Shown here one piece after another: positions 11,809 through 23,300 of a stretch of 35,540 nucleotides of DNA. A program made the position numbers and the translations under genes. The DNA comes from Phallusia fumigata (Eukaryota > Chordata > Ascidiacea > Phlebobranchia > Ascidiidae), in contig QXVZ01025899.1 in the NCBI GenBank assembly GCA_008931825.1, positions 1 through 35,540 of the forward strand. The letters are read 5' to 3'. Positions within the stretch are counted from its first letter, which is position 1; each line of letters opens with the position of its first letter. The notes under the pieces are model-generated. The model ran no database searches. It was not told the DNA's origin and saw only the letters and a program-made list of their open reading frames with translations.

Positions 11809-14800
11809 ATGAATACGAGGAGCTGTTGCTTTTCTGCGCGGACATTTGCCGTATGGGTTGGATTGATTGCTTTTGTAAAAGTAGGTTTTTGTGTGTATTT
11901 GTAATTTACGTAAAACTATAATTTTAGGAAATTCATAAGGTGAGTTTATTAAAGATATAACTTCCAGAAAACTTGTATTGATGCACTAATGATGACAACA
12001 ACGATTGAAACGTTTGCAGTACAACGTATTTATTACACACAAGTTCTCTGGCAGTTATGTTTTTAACCGTATCTTGTGTTTAAGCCCATATAGTAAGAAT
12101 TTGTATCCAGTTGTCGTTTAACACACTTGGTTCCTATATTCATGAACTAAGACTTCGAATGCTTTTGTTTAGATTTTTGCTGGTGCGTACACAAAAAGCG
12201 TGTTGACATCGATTGAACGAAGGTTTCAACTTTCCAGCACGACCTCTGCCCTCATTGCAACCTCTGCGCAAATAGGAAATCTAAGCGTCATGTTGTTTGT
12301 CGGCTATCTCGGACAACGCTTCAATAGGTCAGTCCCACTTCACATGAAATTGAAACAGGTGCAAACCACTACTTAAATAAGTGGTTCCCAACCTTTTTGA
12401 TGCATTCCCCCGTATGCTTATTTTGGAACTTTACTTTCCTCCCTTACTAGACAAGAAGTGATAAAAGGTAATATTTAAACGTTTGGAACCACTTGTTTAC
12501 CTGAAAGAAATATTACACTTATCATGGATAACTTAATGTTTTTATGATTTTAAGACCGCGATTGATTGGCATAGGAACTTTGCTGATCGTTGTGGGATAT
12601 TTGTTATGCGGACTACCGCAGTTTATCGGTGGACGGTATAACTTCGACGACATATCAGTCAATTCAAGTCAGCAAGGTTCGAACCAACCATCTATTACAT
12701 GTGATTTGCAGTAAGTTGCCATCAATTGATGTACATTTCCAGTAACCAAACGTCAACAACTTTTCTTTGCTAGAATTCCTGCGACCACAGCGACATCCGA
12801 AGGAAGCTGTGACGCTGAAACCGACGACGCGTCGTCTTCAAATTTGTACATTTTAATAGTGGTTGGAGTGATGTTGACAGGGATCGGGGATGCGCCGCTT
12901 TTACCACTTGGTTTTTCGTTTGTCGACGATCACGCGTCTTCACACAATGCCGCGGCATACATTGGTAAGTTTGCTGCCAAACAACCCCGGGCGTGCTGCA
13001 ATAAAACTGTCCGAGTTACGACGTTTCAAGACAGGCCCATAGGTCCAAGGCAATATAAAGTGTTAGAATTTTATTGCCTATAGCGTTTTATTGATGGTGA
13101 AATGTGCTGCCAATGCAGCGATGGATCCAAATATCGTAGTAGATATAATCGTTGCGTCATGGCCCTCAACATGCAAAAATATTTACCTTTAAAATGTGGT
13201 AAAATTGCAAAGTTGCAGTAGCCGATTTACATCCAAAGTGCTGCGTCATGCTTTCGTTGCATAATGTCGCTGCACAAGGGCCATATGTTGTTCGAGCTTG
13301 TAAAAACGTGTTGAGACACACCACAGAGGATGTTACAATTTTTGTTTTGCGCACATTAAATCCGTTTACATTCTATTTGACTGCCATGTGACGCATTAAA
13401 TTCCAGGAATCATACAGACCATTGCTTTGCTGGGACCGATAGTTGGATTTGTTGGAGGAGCCGCGGTTCTTAAACTGTACGTTGACGTTGGATGGGTGGA
13501 TGAAGGTTTGTTTTTACTAACCGGTGGTACTTTCACTACTGATATCACAGATACGACCAACAGCGTTTAGAATATTTTTTCAATTGTAGTCATTAATTCC
13601 ATGAAAACATTTTTAACTGTGTTAGCGAAACTAAACTGGCCAGCTTTACATGATACTCATAATATACTGTACGACAATTTATAAGCTTTTTTCGAACGAT
13701 AACAAGAATAATTTAAGGGAAGGAAGTTGTAATAAAAATTTTATCTATTAATCAAAGCGTTATGTTAAGGAATATTTACTTCAACTCAATAAATTGCACC
13801 GACCTAAAAATAAACGTTATCTTTCGCACAGACTCGGTAACCATTGATCCCCACCACCCAGCATGGGTTGGAGCCTGGTGGTTAGGTTTCTACATCGCTG
13901 CCGCGGCGATGCTTGTCTTCAGTTTGCCTGTTTGGTTTTACCCGAAGACTATGACCAAGGAAACGGAGAAGCACCAGGTTATATTCCGTTTTAAACTTGC
14001 TGAGAAAACAGATATGTACAAAAGGACTGCCGCAAAAATTGTTGGCGTTTAATACTTTTGCAAATAATCGGCGACAGTGTGCCCTAAAAAACATTAGTGT
14101 ATTTAATAGTTTCGGACTTTAAACAATACTGGTTAGGCATCGTCAGGATAAAGTCAACACTACTTATCTTTTTTTGCAGAAAGACCTTTCCGTCACCGAA
14201 AAACAAGAAGATGAAATGGATTTCAGAGATAGCTACAAGCAAGATGGCGCTATCAACGACTGGAGGTGCAATATAAACTTCACAAAAATATTTGTAATTG
14301 AGAAATATTTTCAAAGCCTGATCATTTCTTAACAACAGTTGCCTTTTAATTATATGTGTTGGTAAGTCTTTAATGTTTTCAAATGCAGTGGGTTTCTCAT
14401 CGCAACGAAAAAACTGTTATACAATCCAAAATACGTTCTGCTTGTTGGATCGTGGATTTGCGAATGCTTTAAAATATCCGGTGTTGTAACTTTTCTGGTA
14501 AAGTATTTAGAAGTGGGATTCGGGAAGTCAGCTGCAGAGAGCAGTTTTCTCGTGGGTATGTATTCGTGATTTGCAACACGCCCTACTGTTCTTACTTTAC
14601 AAACAAAGAGAATTCTCTATTTTAGGGGCGGTTAATTTTCCCTTTCTGGTGCTCGGAACAATGGTAGGCGCCCTCGCGATAAAGCGGTGGAAGTTGGGAG
14701 TGCTTGCTAACGTACGACTGGTAATTGCAACGTACATAGTTACCCTTCTGGCATTCGTTGCTTTGATCATGATTGGATGTGGTCCAAGCGACTTTGCGGG

Positions 14801-15850
14801 CTTGACCGTGCCTTACCCGAATAGGTCAGTTTTGGTTAATTAGGAAAATAAAAGCCGATCAATACAACATTTGTTTTTGTAAAGCAGCGATTCTGCAACT
14901 TTGGAAGGAGCAACCACAGCTCAATGCAACACGGCCTGCGACTGCGACATTAATGTTTACACGCCAGTGTGTGGACCGGGCCAAATTACTTACCAATCGC
15001 CATGTTTAGCTGGCTGCACTGATTCCATTTACGACAAGGAAGGTGGAACTCAGGTAGGCTGTACGTAAAGTCGCATGCTCCACCGTCATACAATGTTTCA
15101 TGTGAATCCAGAACTACACTTCATGTTCATGCGTCGCACAATCTCCTCACGAGCAAACTGTGACGGTCGGCAGTTGTTACGGAAGCAAGTGTGAAGACTT
15201 AGCGTGGGTGGTGATAGGCGTCACATCTCTCACAAATTTCGCTGCAGGTTTGGCTGCCACACCTTTGATGATGTTGGTAATGAGGTAAATAAAAAATCAT
15301 GTTGCACCCACCACCGACAAGTCACAACCATAAACGCAACTCCTCTAGATCGTTGGGACCCCAAGAAAAGGCCTTTGGACTTAGCGTCGCGTTTTTCGTT
15401 TATCGTTTGCTGGGCTGGATACCAGCGCCAATCGTGTTTGGCTATGCGATTGACAACACTTGTTTGTTATGGACGCAGCAAACTTGCAGCAATCGGTCGT
15501 ACTGTCGGGTGAGTTCAAATAGGATTTTGTCTTTAAGAACACTTTAGGCACATTAATATGAAATGAGCAGGGCCAAAAACCAGTTCGTTCATTGAAATAA
15601 AAACATGCACACTAATCAGATGTATTTTTGAAAATCAAACAAAATGTGCATTACATGTGTTTTTGTAAACTCTACATCTTTAACATCTAAAGAGGTAGAA
15701 AATAATGGAGTGGGCATTAAAATGGCCATTAGCAATAAATGGTGAAACACTTGACATAATTTTTAGACCTACGAGCCCACTGTAAGCAGACATGTTTATT
15801 AAAATTTTATTACTCACTTTTCAGCTTTATGATTCAAACAGTTTTCGAAC
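11809..15850 (+). CDS. SLCO: SLCO/OATP transporter 3, last exon cut by gap
   Basis: Third tandem transporter. Coding exons: 11809-11880, 12173-12327, 12555-12710, 12774-12964, 13407-13505, 13832-13977, 14180-14265, 14389-14555, 14626-14824, 14885-15053, 15112-15284, 15349-15508, 15825-15850 (then N). About 599 codons are present; the end of TM12 and the C-terminal tail are missing. The start is MNTRSCCFSARTF. Seen: SIERRFQLSS, HHPAWVGAWWLGF, TM7 with CECFKIS, a Kazal-like exon 10, and GWIPAPIVFGYAID in TM11. Exon lengths equal those of copy 2 except exons 3, 4, 7 and 10, which differ by multiples of three. It is the most divergent of the three. The exon 10 acceptor could be three bases later (14888) without changing frame. 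Confidence 0.92.
11984..12065 (+). repeat. dispersed intronic repeat, copy C
   Basis: Intron 1 of transporter 3. Reverse complement of copy A (80-175): gatgacaac, cgattgaaacgtttgca, ctctggcagttatgttttta. Copies B and C both sit in first introns of tandem paralogues, so either the repeat pre-dates the duplication or it inserted repeatedly. Confidence 0.5.
12376..12498. mobile_element. short hAT-like MITE in intron 2 of transporter 3
   Basis: Left end aagtggttcccaacc and right end (reverse complement) aagtggttccaaacg form an imperfect terminal inverted repeat of hAT character around about 120 bases. No clear target duplication was found, so the boundaries are approximate. Confidence 0.45.
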
Positions 15851-15851
15851 N
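15825..15851 (+). other. truncated exon 13 of transporter 3 at assembly gap
   Basis: A normal acceptor (ttttcag) is followed by LYDSNSFR, matching LFDNDLYR of the two sister genes, and after 26 bases the sequence meets N (15851). The next base begins unrelated GC-rich sequence. The rest of TM12, the tail and the 3' UTR are absent, so the N stands for an unknown amount of missing DNA. Confidence 0.85.
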
Positions 15852-15935
15852 GGGGTGGCTGACAAGGTGACCCCAGGGTCTTCCCCCACCCCGCTGCTCG
15901 AAGAGCGCGAAATAAACTAAACTAAACTAAACTTT
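15852..15935. repeat. GC-rich repeat end with (AAACT)n tract
   Basis: Directly after the gap: ggggtggctgacaagg ... cccccaccccgctgctcg, with partly complementary ends, followed at 15912-15932 by about four units of a 5-base repeat (taaac). A pentanucleotide tail after a compact GC-rich body suggests the 3' end of a retroposon. The family is unknown. Confidence 0.4.
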
Positions 15936-17363
15936 TCCTTGATTCCTAATTTGTGACATGTTTTGTTTTGTGTATTTTTTAAGTTTTTTCATTTAATCTT
16001 GCCAAGAGGGACCAGGCTGCTTGGTGTCCCCAATTTCATACCTGTTGTATGAGTCATCATTTTAAAGCTTTTGTCCTCACAATCTCACATGTTTACTTTG
16101 CAGGAATATGCACAACCTAGTTTGTTTGGGGCCATAACGAGGAGAAAAGTATAAAAAGGTGCTATCATACATTGCTTTGACATTCACATTTGTTTTGAAA
16201 AAATTTCTGTTTACAAAATTATGTTGCACAACATAAATCTATGTGCCAATATTTTAGCACATCAGACAAAAGACTCCCAAAGTCCTTTTCTAGTTTTGCA
16301 ACTCAAACATTTTACTAGTTTTATAATAAAGGTGATTTTTCAAGTACATTAGTAATTCCCCACAAAATCATCCCCTGCTAGCACAATTATGGTATCTTTT
16401 TTGCACTGGGTAGTTCAGTCAAAACCAAATACATTTGCCATATCCAACCAACTCGTTGCACCTTTTGGTGCCTTAGAACTTTGAAGCAGTCATGTGTAAC
16501 AGCTTAATAAACAGTTACCTCTGCAACAAAGGTTTAGGCTCAAACTACTTTTTTGTCACCTAATCTTTTTTGTAACTGGGCATTTAGGCAATGCCACAAC
16601 TGTGTAGAGTTTTTCTTGGTATACCTTAGCCAAGTACAATAGTATGTTTTTGTTTTAAAAGAGAGATCTGTAATTAGACTGTTTGGAAAGAGCTGTGATA
16701 TGGCTGACATCTAAATATGCGTACAACTAAATCATCCCAAATTTTGCTTCGCAAAACAAATCAAAATTTTACTTACTTTGTATATTTCTGCATGCTTACC
16801 GTCATTACGAAAATATCTTTTTCCTTAAACTGGTGAGGATGAACTTGGGTGATGCTGAACAAGTTAATGGTTTGGAAAACGTTTATTACGAACAATAAAG
16901 TGCGATTCGAAAGAGCCGTAACTTGATTTAATCTTAATTTTTCTTTATTTATTTTCACTGCACATAAACCAAACAGTACACGCTGCCAGTCCAAGAAGTT
17001 AAGTAGTTTGTGGCCAAACGTATACCGATAGCAGACATCATGGAAACGAGCACCACCCAGCGGCACTACGAGAAAAACTTAAGTATGTTTGCGTAGCAGT
17101 TGTCATACTGATGTAACCTAAATACATTTTTTTGTTATATTGTATTATATAAGTCAACATATAGCAGATAGACACACAGACAGAAAGTCGTACGGGTATA
17201 GCATGCACACGAATGTTTTTTGCCGGCAATTGAACCTCAAGGTGGCGCTACACCCTACTGGCGCGGGCCGCACAAATTTTTGCTTCAGGTGTATGAGAAG
17301 CATCGTTGTGAACTTGTGACTATCTTGCAAGCAACTTCATCATGTCGTAAATACCTAACAAAA
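15936..17363. other. gene-poor region upstream of NDC1
   Basis: No exon could be supported between the gap and NDC1. It should hold the NDC1 promoter and 5' UTR. A 5' UTR exon may start after the AG at 17287-17288. A short frame METSTTQRHYEKNL at 17040 followed by GTATG is out of phase with NDC1. Confidence 0.55.
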
Positions 17364-20300
17364 ATGGATTCTCATTGGCTACTTTTACACGTAAGTGCAA
17401 TTGTGTCACTATGATTTCTTTCACCAGGCAAAATAAACTCAACTCATGTATATTCATTATGTATGGAAGACGAACTTTTTTATCTTCATGTGGCTTTGAA
17501 ATAATCATACTTTTTAAAAATATTTAGCATTATTTTGCCAAGTAACGCAGTTAAAAGTAATCAGTTCTGTGAAATCACAGGCATTGGTTAAATAACAAGG
17601 CAACGCTAAACCTCTTTAAAATAAATAAAATTAATACATTCCTTGAAAGGACAATATATTAAAACTTAGACGTAGCCCTAGTAACGCTAACTTTATTGTG
17701 TGTTGTTTTGAGTGGGGTATTGGATACCATTAAACATCGTGGGGTTTGCAGGTGAATGTGGTTTACAATTTAATGTGAAGTTTAATACCACTGGTAAAAT
17801 ACTGTTTAAAACCGTTTTTTGTTTTGCTTTTACAGGAGTTTAAGTGGCGAACCTATTTAGCACTGTTTTGGTCATGGACAACAAACTTTGTTTTTCTACT
17901 TGCTTTTTTCTTTTTCTGGATTGCCAACCCTTGGAATCATATTCACATGGTTCATGGTATGACTACGTGTTTTGAACCAACCTGTCAAAAAATTAGGAAT
18001 GTCAACACATGCATAGATTTTTACCACTTTTAACTCATACTTACCTGTGAATCCTTAACATGTTACACCAGGGCAAGCAAACTTCGCAACATTTTTACTT
18101 GTGGATTTATATAGTCACCTTAGGGATGCTAAAAAGATACTGTATTTAAGCAATAGTTTCTTGCTCTTTGTCTAATACTAGTGTAAAAACAGCCAACACT
18201 TTGTTCAAATAAAGCCCTGTTTTCAATGAAGTATTGTCATATTTGGGGTGAATTTGAACCCCCTCTATATTACAAATCCAAAAAAAACTTGATCACTCAT
18301 TTGTCTGAATGTTCTCCATATGTCACTAAAGACTTAAGTTTTAAACTTTCAGTGTATTTAACCTTTTTATTAAATTTCAGATTATGTTCTTCACCTGTTA
18401 TCATTTCAAGTGTGGTTCATAATAATCGCATTAGCATTTGTAAGTGCGNAAGTTTTAAACTTTCAGTGTATTTAACCTTTTTATTAAATTTCAGATTATG
18501 TTCTTCACCTGTTATCATTTCAAGTGTGGTTCATAATAATCGCATTAGCATTTGTAAGTGCGTTCTACATTGCATTATTTGCCAAACACTTTTCAGGTAC
18601 TAGTAGTTGCACTTAGCTTTGTGCCTACTTATTTAATATTACCTCTTTGCTTTTTTTAAGTTGTCCCCAAGGTGGAAGTTTCTCATTACGAAACTCTTCA
18701 AAAATGTTTCAGTGGAAAGCATTTGCTCTTTGTGACATGCCATGGATTGCTGGCTGTTGTCATTTTCATCTTAGTATCTTTTTTGGCAAAGAGTCAGTAT
18801 TCATCACCTCTTACTGACTGCTCTGCCCAATCACCAACTGGAGAAATGTATGTATGATTACCTGTAATTATGGATGTGTGTTTTTTTATCCCTGCAGGTT
18901 GTCCCTGGCCATTTGGCGGGATATATTAATCAATTTAAATGAAACTTAACAGGTGATAAATATGGTGGTTATCATGCTACACCCTAGAGTAGAGCTCCTT
19001 TATGCTCACCACAAATGAAAAGTTTCCGTGCCTCTGGTAATACACAAATCGAATTTAGGTATCCATTGTAACACATAGAATTTCCAAAAGTTTGTAGATT
19101 AGGCCATTTTTCTAGTTTTTGTTATGCTAGTAAACTCTTTCCTAAACAGATTTTATGGAATTTACCATAAATACCTGCCATAATTCTGACATACCTAGAA
19201 TAATGCAGATAATTCACAACCGCCTGCAGAAACAATCATGCCATTAAAAAATTATTCAACTATAGGAACCAATGAAAAATTATGTGGTAACTTTATTTTA
19301 AATTCATAGAGTACATGGAATTGTAATGTATTAAAATCCACCCTACTAGTCTGTTACTGTAGCAAATTGTTTAGTCCTGACCATGGATGTGTCAAGTCTT
19401 GATGTCACGCATCACCATTTTGATACTGGGTGCCACACATTTGGTCAAGAACGGTAACATTTCAGGTTTAAAGAACACAAAGTCTTGTGACAGAGTAGAG
19501 CTCCTTTATGCTCACCACAAACGAAAAGTTTCTGTGCCTCTGGTAACACATAAATCCAATTTAGGTATCCATTGTAATACATAGAATGTCCAAAAGTTTG
19601 TAGATTAGGCCATTTTTCTAGTTTTTGTTATGCTAGTAAACTCTTTCCTAAACAGATTGTATGGAATTTACCATAAATACCTGCCATAATTCTGACATAC
19701 CCAGAATAATGCAGATAATTCACAACTGCCTGCAGAAACAATAATGCCATGAAAAAATTATTTTACTGTAGACCCAATGAAAAATTATGTAGTAAATATA
19801 CATATTTTTTGAATTGATTGATAGTGTACATGGAATTGTAATATGTTAAAAGCCACCCTACTAGTTTGTTACTGTGGCAAATTGTTTAGTCCTGACCATG
19901 GATGTGTCAAGTCTTGATGTAATGCATCACCGTTTTGATACTGGGTGCCGGACGTTTGGTCAAGAGCAGTAACATTTCAGGTTTATAGAACACAAAGTCT
20001 TGTGACCAAATGTTTTGGGATATAGTTTCAAACCTTATTTTACTACTTATACTGAAACAATCTTCTTCATAAAACTAAACCCACTGTTTTTTTGCTTTGC
20101 AAGTTGCTTCAATGAACATTGGTTGTTGTTACTTCTGTTCAGTGGAGTTGTTGGAACTGTCAACTTTATTGTCAATGAAAAGGAGCAAAAATATTGTTTG
20201 AGTTTTCCATTAGTTCAAGTATGTTTGTTGGTTGTCACTGTGTGGAAACTTTCTAACTGTTTACTTTTATTTACCACCATTTTTTAGCAAACACGACTTC

Positions 20301-23300
20301 TTTATTTGAAATGCAACTTTTCCACGATAATAAAGAATGCTGTATTTTCATGCACAAGAATACTACGCAATTTTGTAATCTTTTATTACTTCCTTGGATT
20401 TGTAGCAAGAGATTTGGTAGCAGGTTTCCTCGGACTTAATACATGGTAAGTTTGATATTTGGCAATACGTTTTTTGAAGAGTATTTCACCTTTACCTGCC
20501 ACTTTCAGTGATTACCATGTAATCAGTGTATTGAACATATTTTCATTTCTGCCGATTCTTTGGACGCTGGTTTTGTGTGGGACTTTGCTATTGGTCTTGC
20601 ATGATGTGTCTTGGAATTTATTTAATCTGTGCAACACAAAGGTATGTACACAGACACATTGGTTTGCTTGTAACATCAGCAAGATGACGCATATGTTTTT
20701 TGTAGCGATACAATTTCCTCGTCGAGTCAGTGTTCCCAGAGGATGCAACCAAGTTACTCACTGCCAATTTGAGCGAGAAACAACCCAAACTTGTACAGGT
20801 ATTTTTTGCTTGGTTTATGAAAAACATTTCAGACATTTTCGCAGAGTTGGCAATGTACAGTGTGGTTTGACAATTTACACATTTCAACACCAAACTTTCG
20901 ACAAAAATTATTTTGAATCCATTTTACAACTTCACATTTAGAAAAATGAATCTAATCTATTTAGGCCTAAGGTACCACATTAAAATGTACAACAAACAAA
21001 ATTCTATGTTACAATGTTTTTTTTCATCCGTTCCTCCTCTTGCTTCCATTTTTCCACAGCTTTGATAAGTTTGTCGCTATAAGCTGACATACGCTCACTT
21101 TTTCTTTTGGAATGTTTCGGTGTAGGCATACTTAACTTTCCTTGATTTAAATCACCCTTCTTACCACTGCGCTTGCTGAGAACATGGCCAATTTCAAAGG
21201 CCTTAATAGATTTTGATCTAAGCTTTTTGGGAGTGGATGGGCGATCGCTGGTTTTGCTTGCTGACAACCTTTTTTGTGTCTCTGGCGTTTTGGTAAGGTT
21301 GGTAGTAGGTGATGGCAAAATTTGCGAATCCTCTTTTGTGTGTGTTGGAGAATGGATATCGACCGCAATGCTATACTGTCTCATGGAACTTGTGTGTGAA
21401 GAAAGGTTTGTGCGTTCAAGTGTTTTTGCTTTTTTATCCCAAGCCATTTGTGTGCTGCTCATTCCTTCACTACCCTCGAGATAGAATGAGTTGACACCAC
21501 TTCTACGCTTTTCTTCAGGAATTGCTGAAAATCGCTTGAATTCCTCAGCAGTCATGCGGTGCCAGCGTGAATTTAAAGTTGGCAGTTCTCTTCCTATAGT
21601 TGACTGAAACTCATAGTAAGATTGAACTTTATCTGTTGCCTCCCAGTTCAGTTTTGTCAAGGAACCTGTGTTGTGGCGACATGTTTTCTTCGAAGTTCCA
21701 CAGATTACACATATTTTGGGGCTACCACTGTGGTCTGAGTGAAGAGATTTGATGCTTGGTGTTCTTGTTACTTGTGGTGTTGTGCGATATCCCCATCCAC
21801 GTGGCAAACTTCCACTGTACCCAGGACCAAGTTGGCCAACTGGAGGTGGTGCTGCCATTCGCAATTTGTCCATTGAACCAGCTGAATATTTCCTGTGGCT
21901 GCAATAAATTTGTTGTATTTTTATAGAGGTGCCAGCGCTGCACTATTATATAAAGCTATGTTAGACAAGTGATAAATAAAAAAAAACAACCAGAAAACAG
22001 CAGAAAATTGGACAGCAAGTCTAAGTACATAGCAACTTTAGCACTCTTTGCATGTATTTTTACCTCTTCATTCGCAGCATTGTACTGGTGACCGAGCTTG
22101 AACCAGAACTTTGTCGATGCTGTGTGTTGGATTGGAAGCTGTAATGACTGTTGCTTCCAGCGCGGTGAAAGTTGCTAAAAAATTACATAGTTTGTGCAAG
22201 GTACTGCTGCTACAATGCATTCAAGGATTGCTACCACTGTGTTAGGGTGGAGAAGACACAAAGTGTGAATAAACACATACTATGATTTTTTCCTGTGGAG
22301 TGGGGTGCTTGTGTGTCCCATGATGCTGGTGATACTCTTTTTAAATCTTTCCTTTGGTGTTAGGGTTGAATTATTTGCAGATCGTGAGGATGATATCTTA
22401 TGTTGTTGCCATTTGTTGTTGATCACTCGGTAGGCAATTTCACGTACCTGTGAAAAAAGGGGGCGTGGTATTGGTACAAAAAAGATTCTACCATTTTTGC
22501 TATGTCATGTAATACCTCTTTATTTACAGCAGTGTAAAGGATAAATATGAACACTCCCTGTAGCCCATTTAGTATCACATGGATGTATTGAAATGCAATA
22601 TTTGCTCTCTGGTTTTCAATGTTGACTAGAAATCCGATCAGCCAGGGCACCCCAAGAATGGGAAATAACACAAGTATCCCCTTCGTTGTATTCCTGGATA
22701 CATAAATATGTATTGGTCTATTTGTTGTATGATGCACATTCTTTTTACCTTACCACAAGTGCTTGAAGTTTTGGCTTTTCTGGTTAGCTGGCTTCATTGT
22801 GTCTGTTTTAAGACTAAGTCGCAGCACAAAGGACACAGTGTGTGTGAGAATGAAGAAGTTGATCGCAAATATGAATATGAGCGGTCCTAGTGCTGACCAT
22901 ATCATATGGCTAGAAATACTTAACCAGCAGTACTCTTGTGTTGTGTTCTGAATGAAAGTCGTTCGCTGTTTATTTGCTATCAGTTAAATTTCTAGATGTG
23001 TTTTTACCTTTCGTAATGGACTGATTTCAACTCCACCCTGTTCGGATGGACAATGGGGCCCAAGCTTTTTCTCCACATAAGTGTCATTTGAAAATCCAAT
23101 TGCTTTGAACAAAAAAAAAAACAGAAAGGTTTTCTATTGAAAAAATCAAAAAACAGCGGGAGAAAAGATTGAGAAATTGCAAAAAAAGAAAGAGGTTAGC
23201 AATTTAAAAATAGCAAATTAAAGGGTCAGAAATCACGAAAAGAATTGTTTAGCAATTGAAAATCAGTGTTGCAATGGTTTGTAAATTGGTCTTCTAATTA

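Noticed and set aside
17040..17082. Short ATG frame METSTTQRHYEKNL followed by a GTATG donor, as a first NDC1 exon
   Set aside because: It ends in phase 1, while the next acceptor (17288) requires phase 0 for the NDC1 frame; joining them gives an immediate stop.
21004..21873. A separate 289 aa protein on the - strand
   Set aside because: Upstream exons connect in phase to the GPCR, and the first Met lies inside a longer exon with a proper acceptor. It is the receptor tail.
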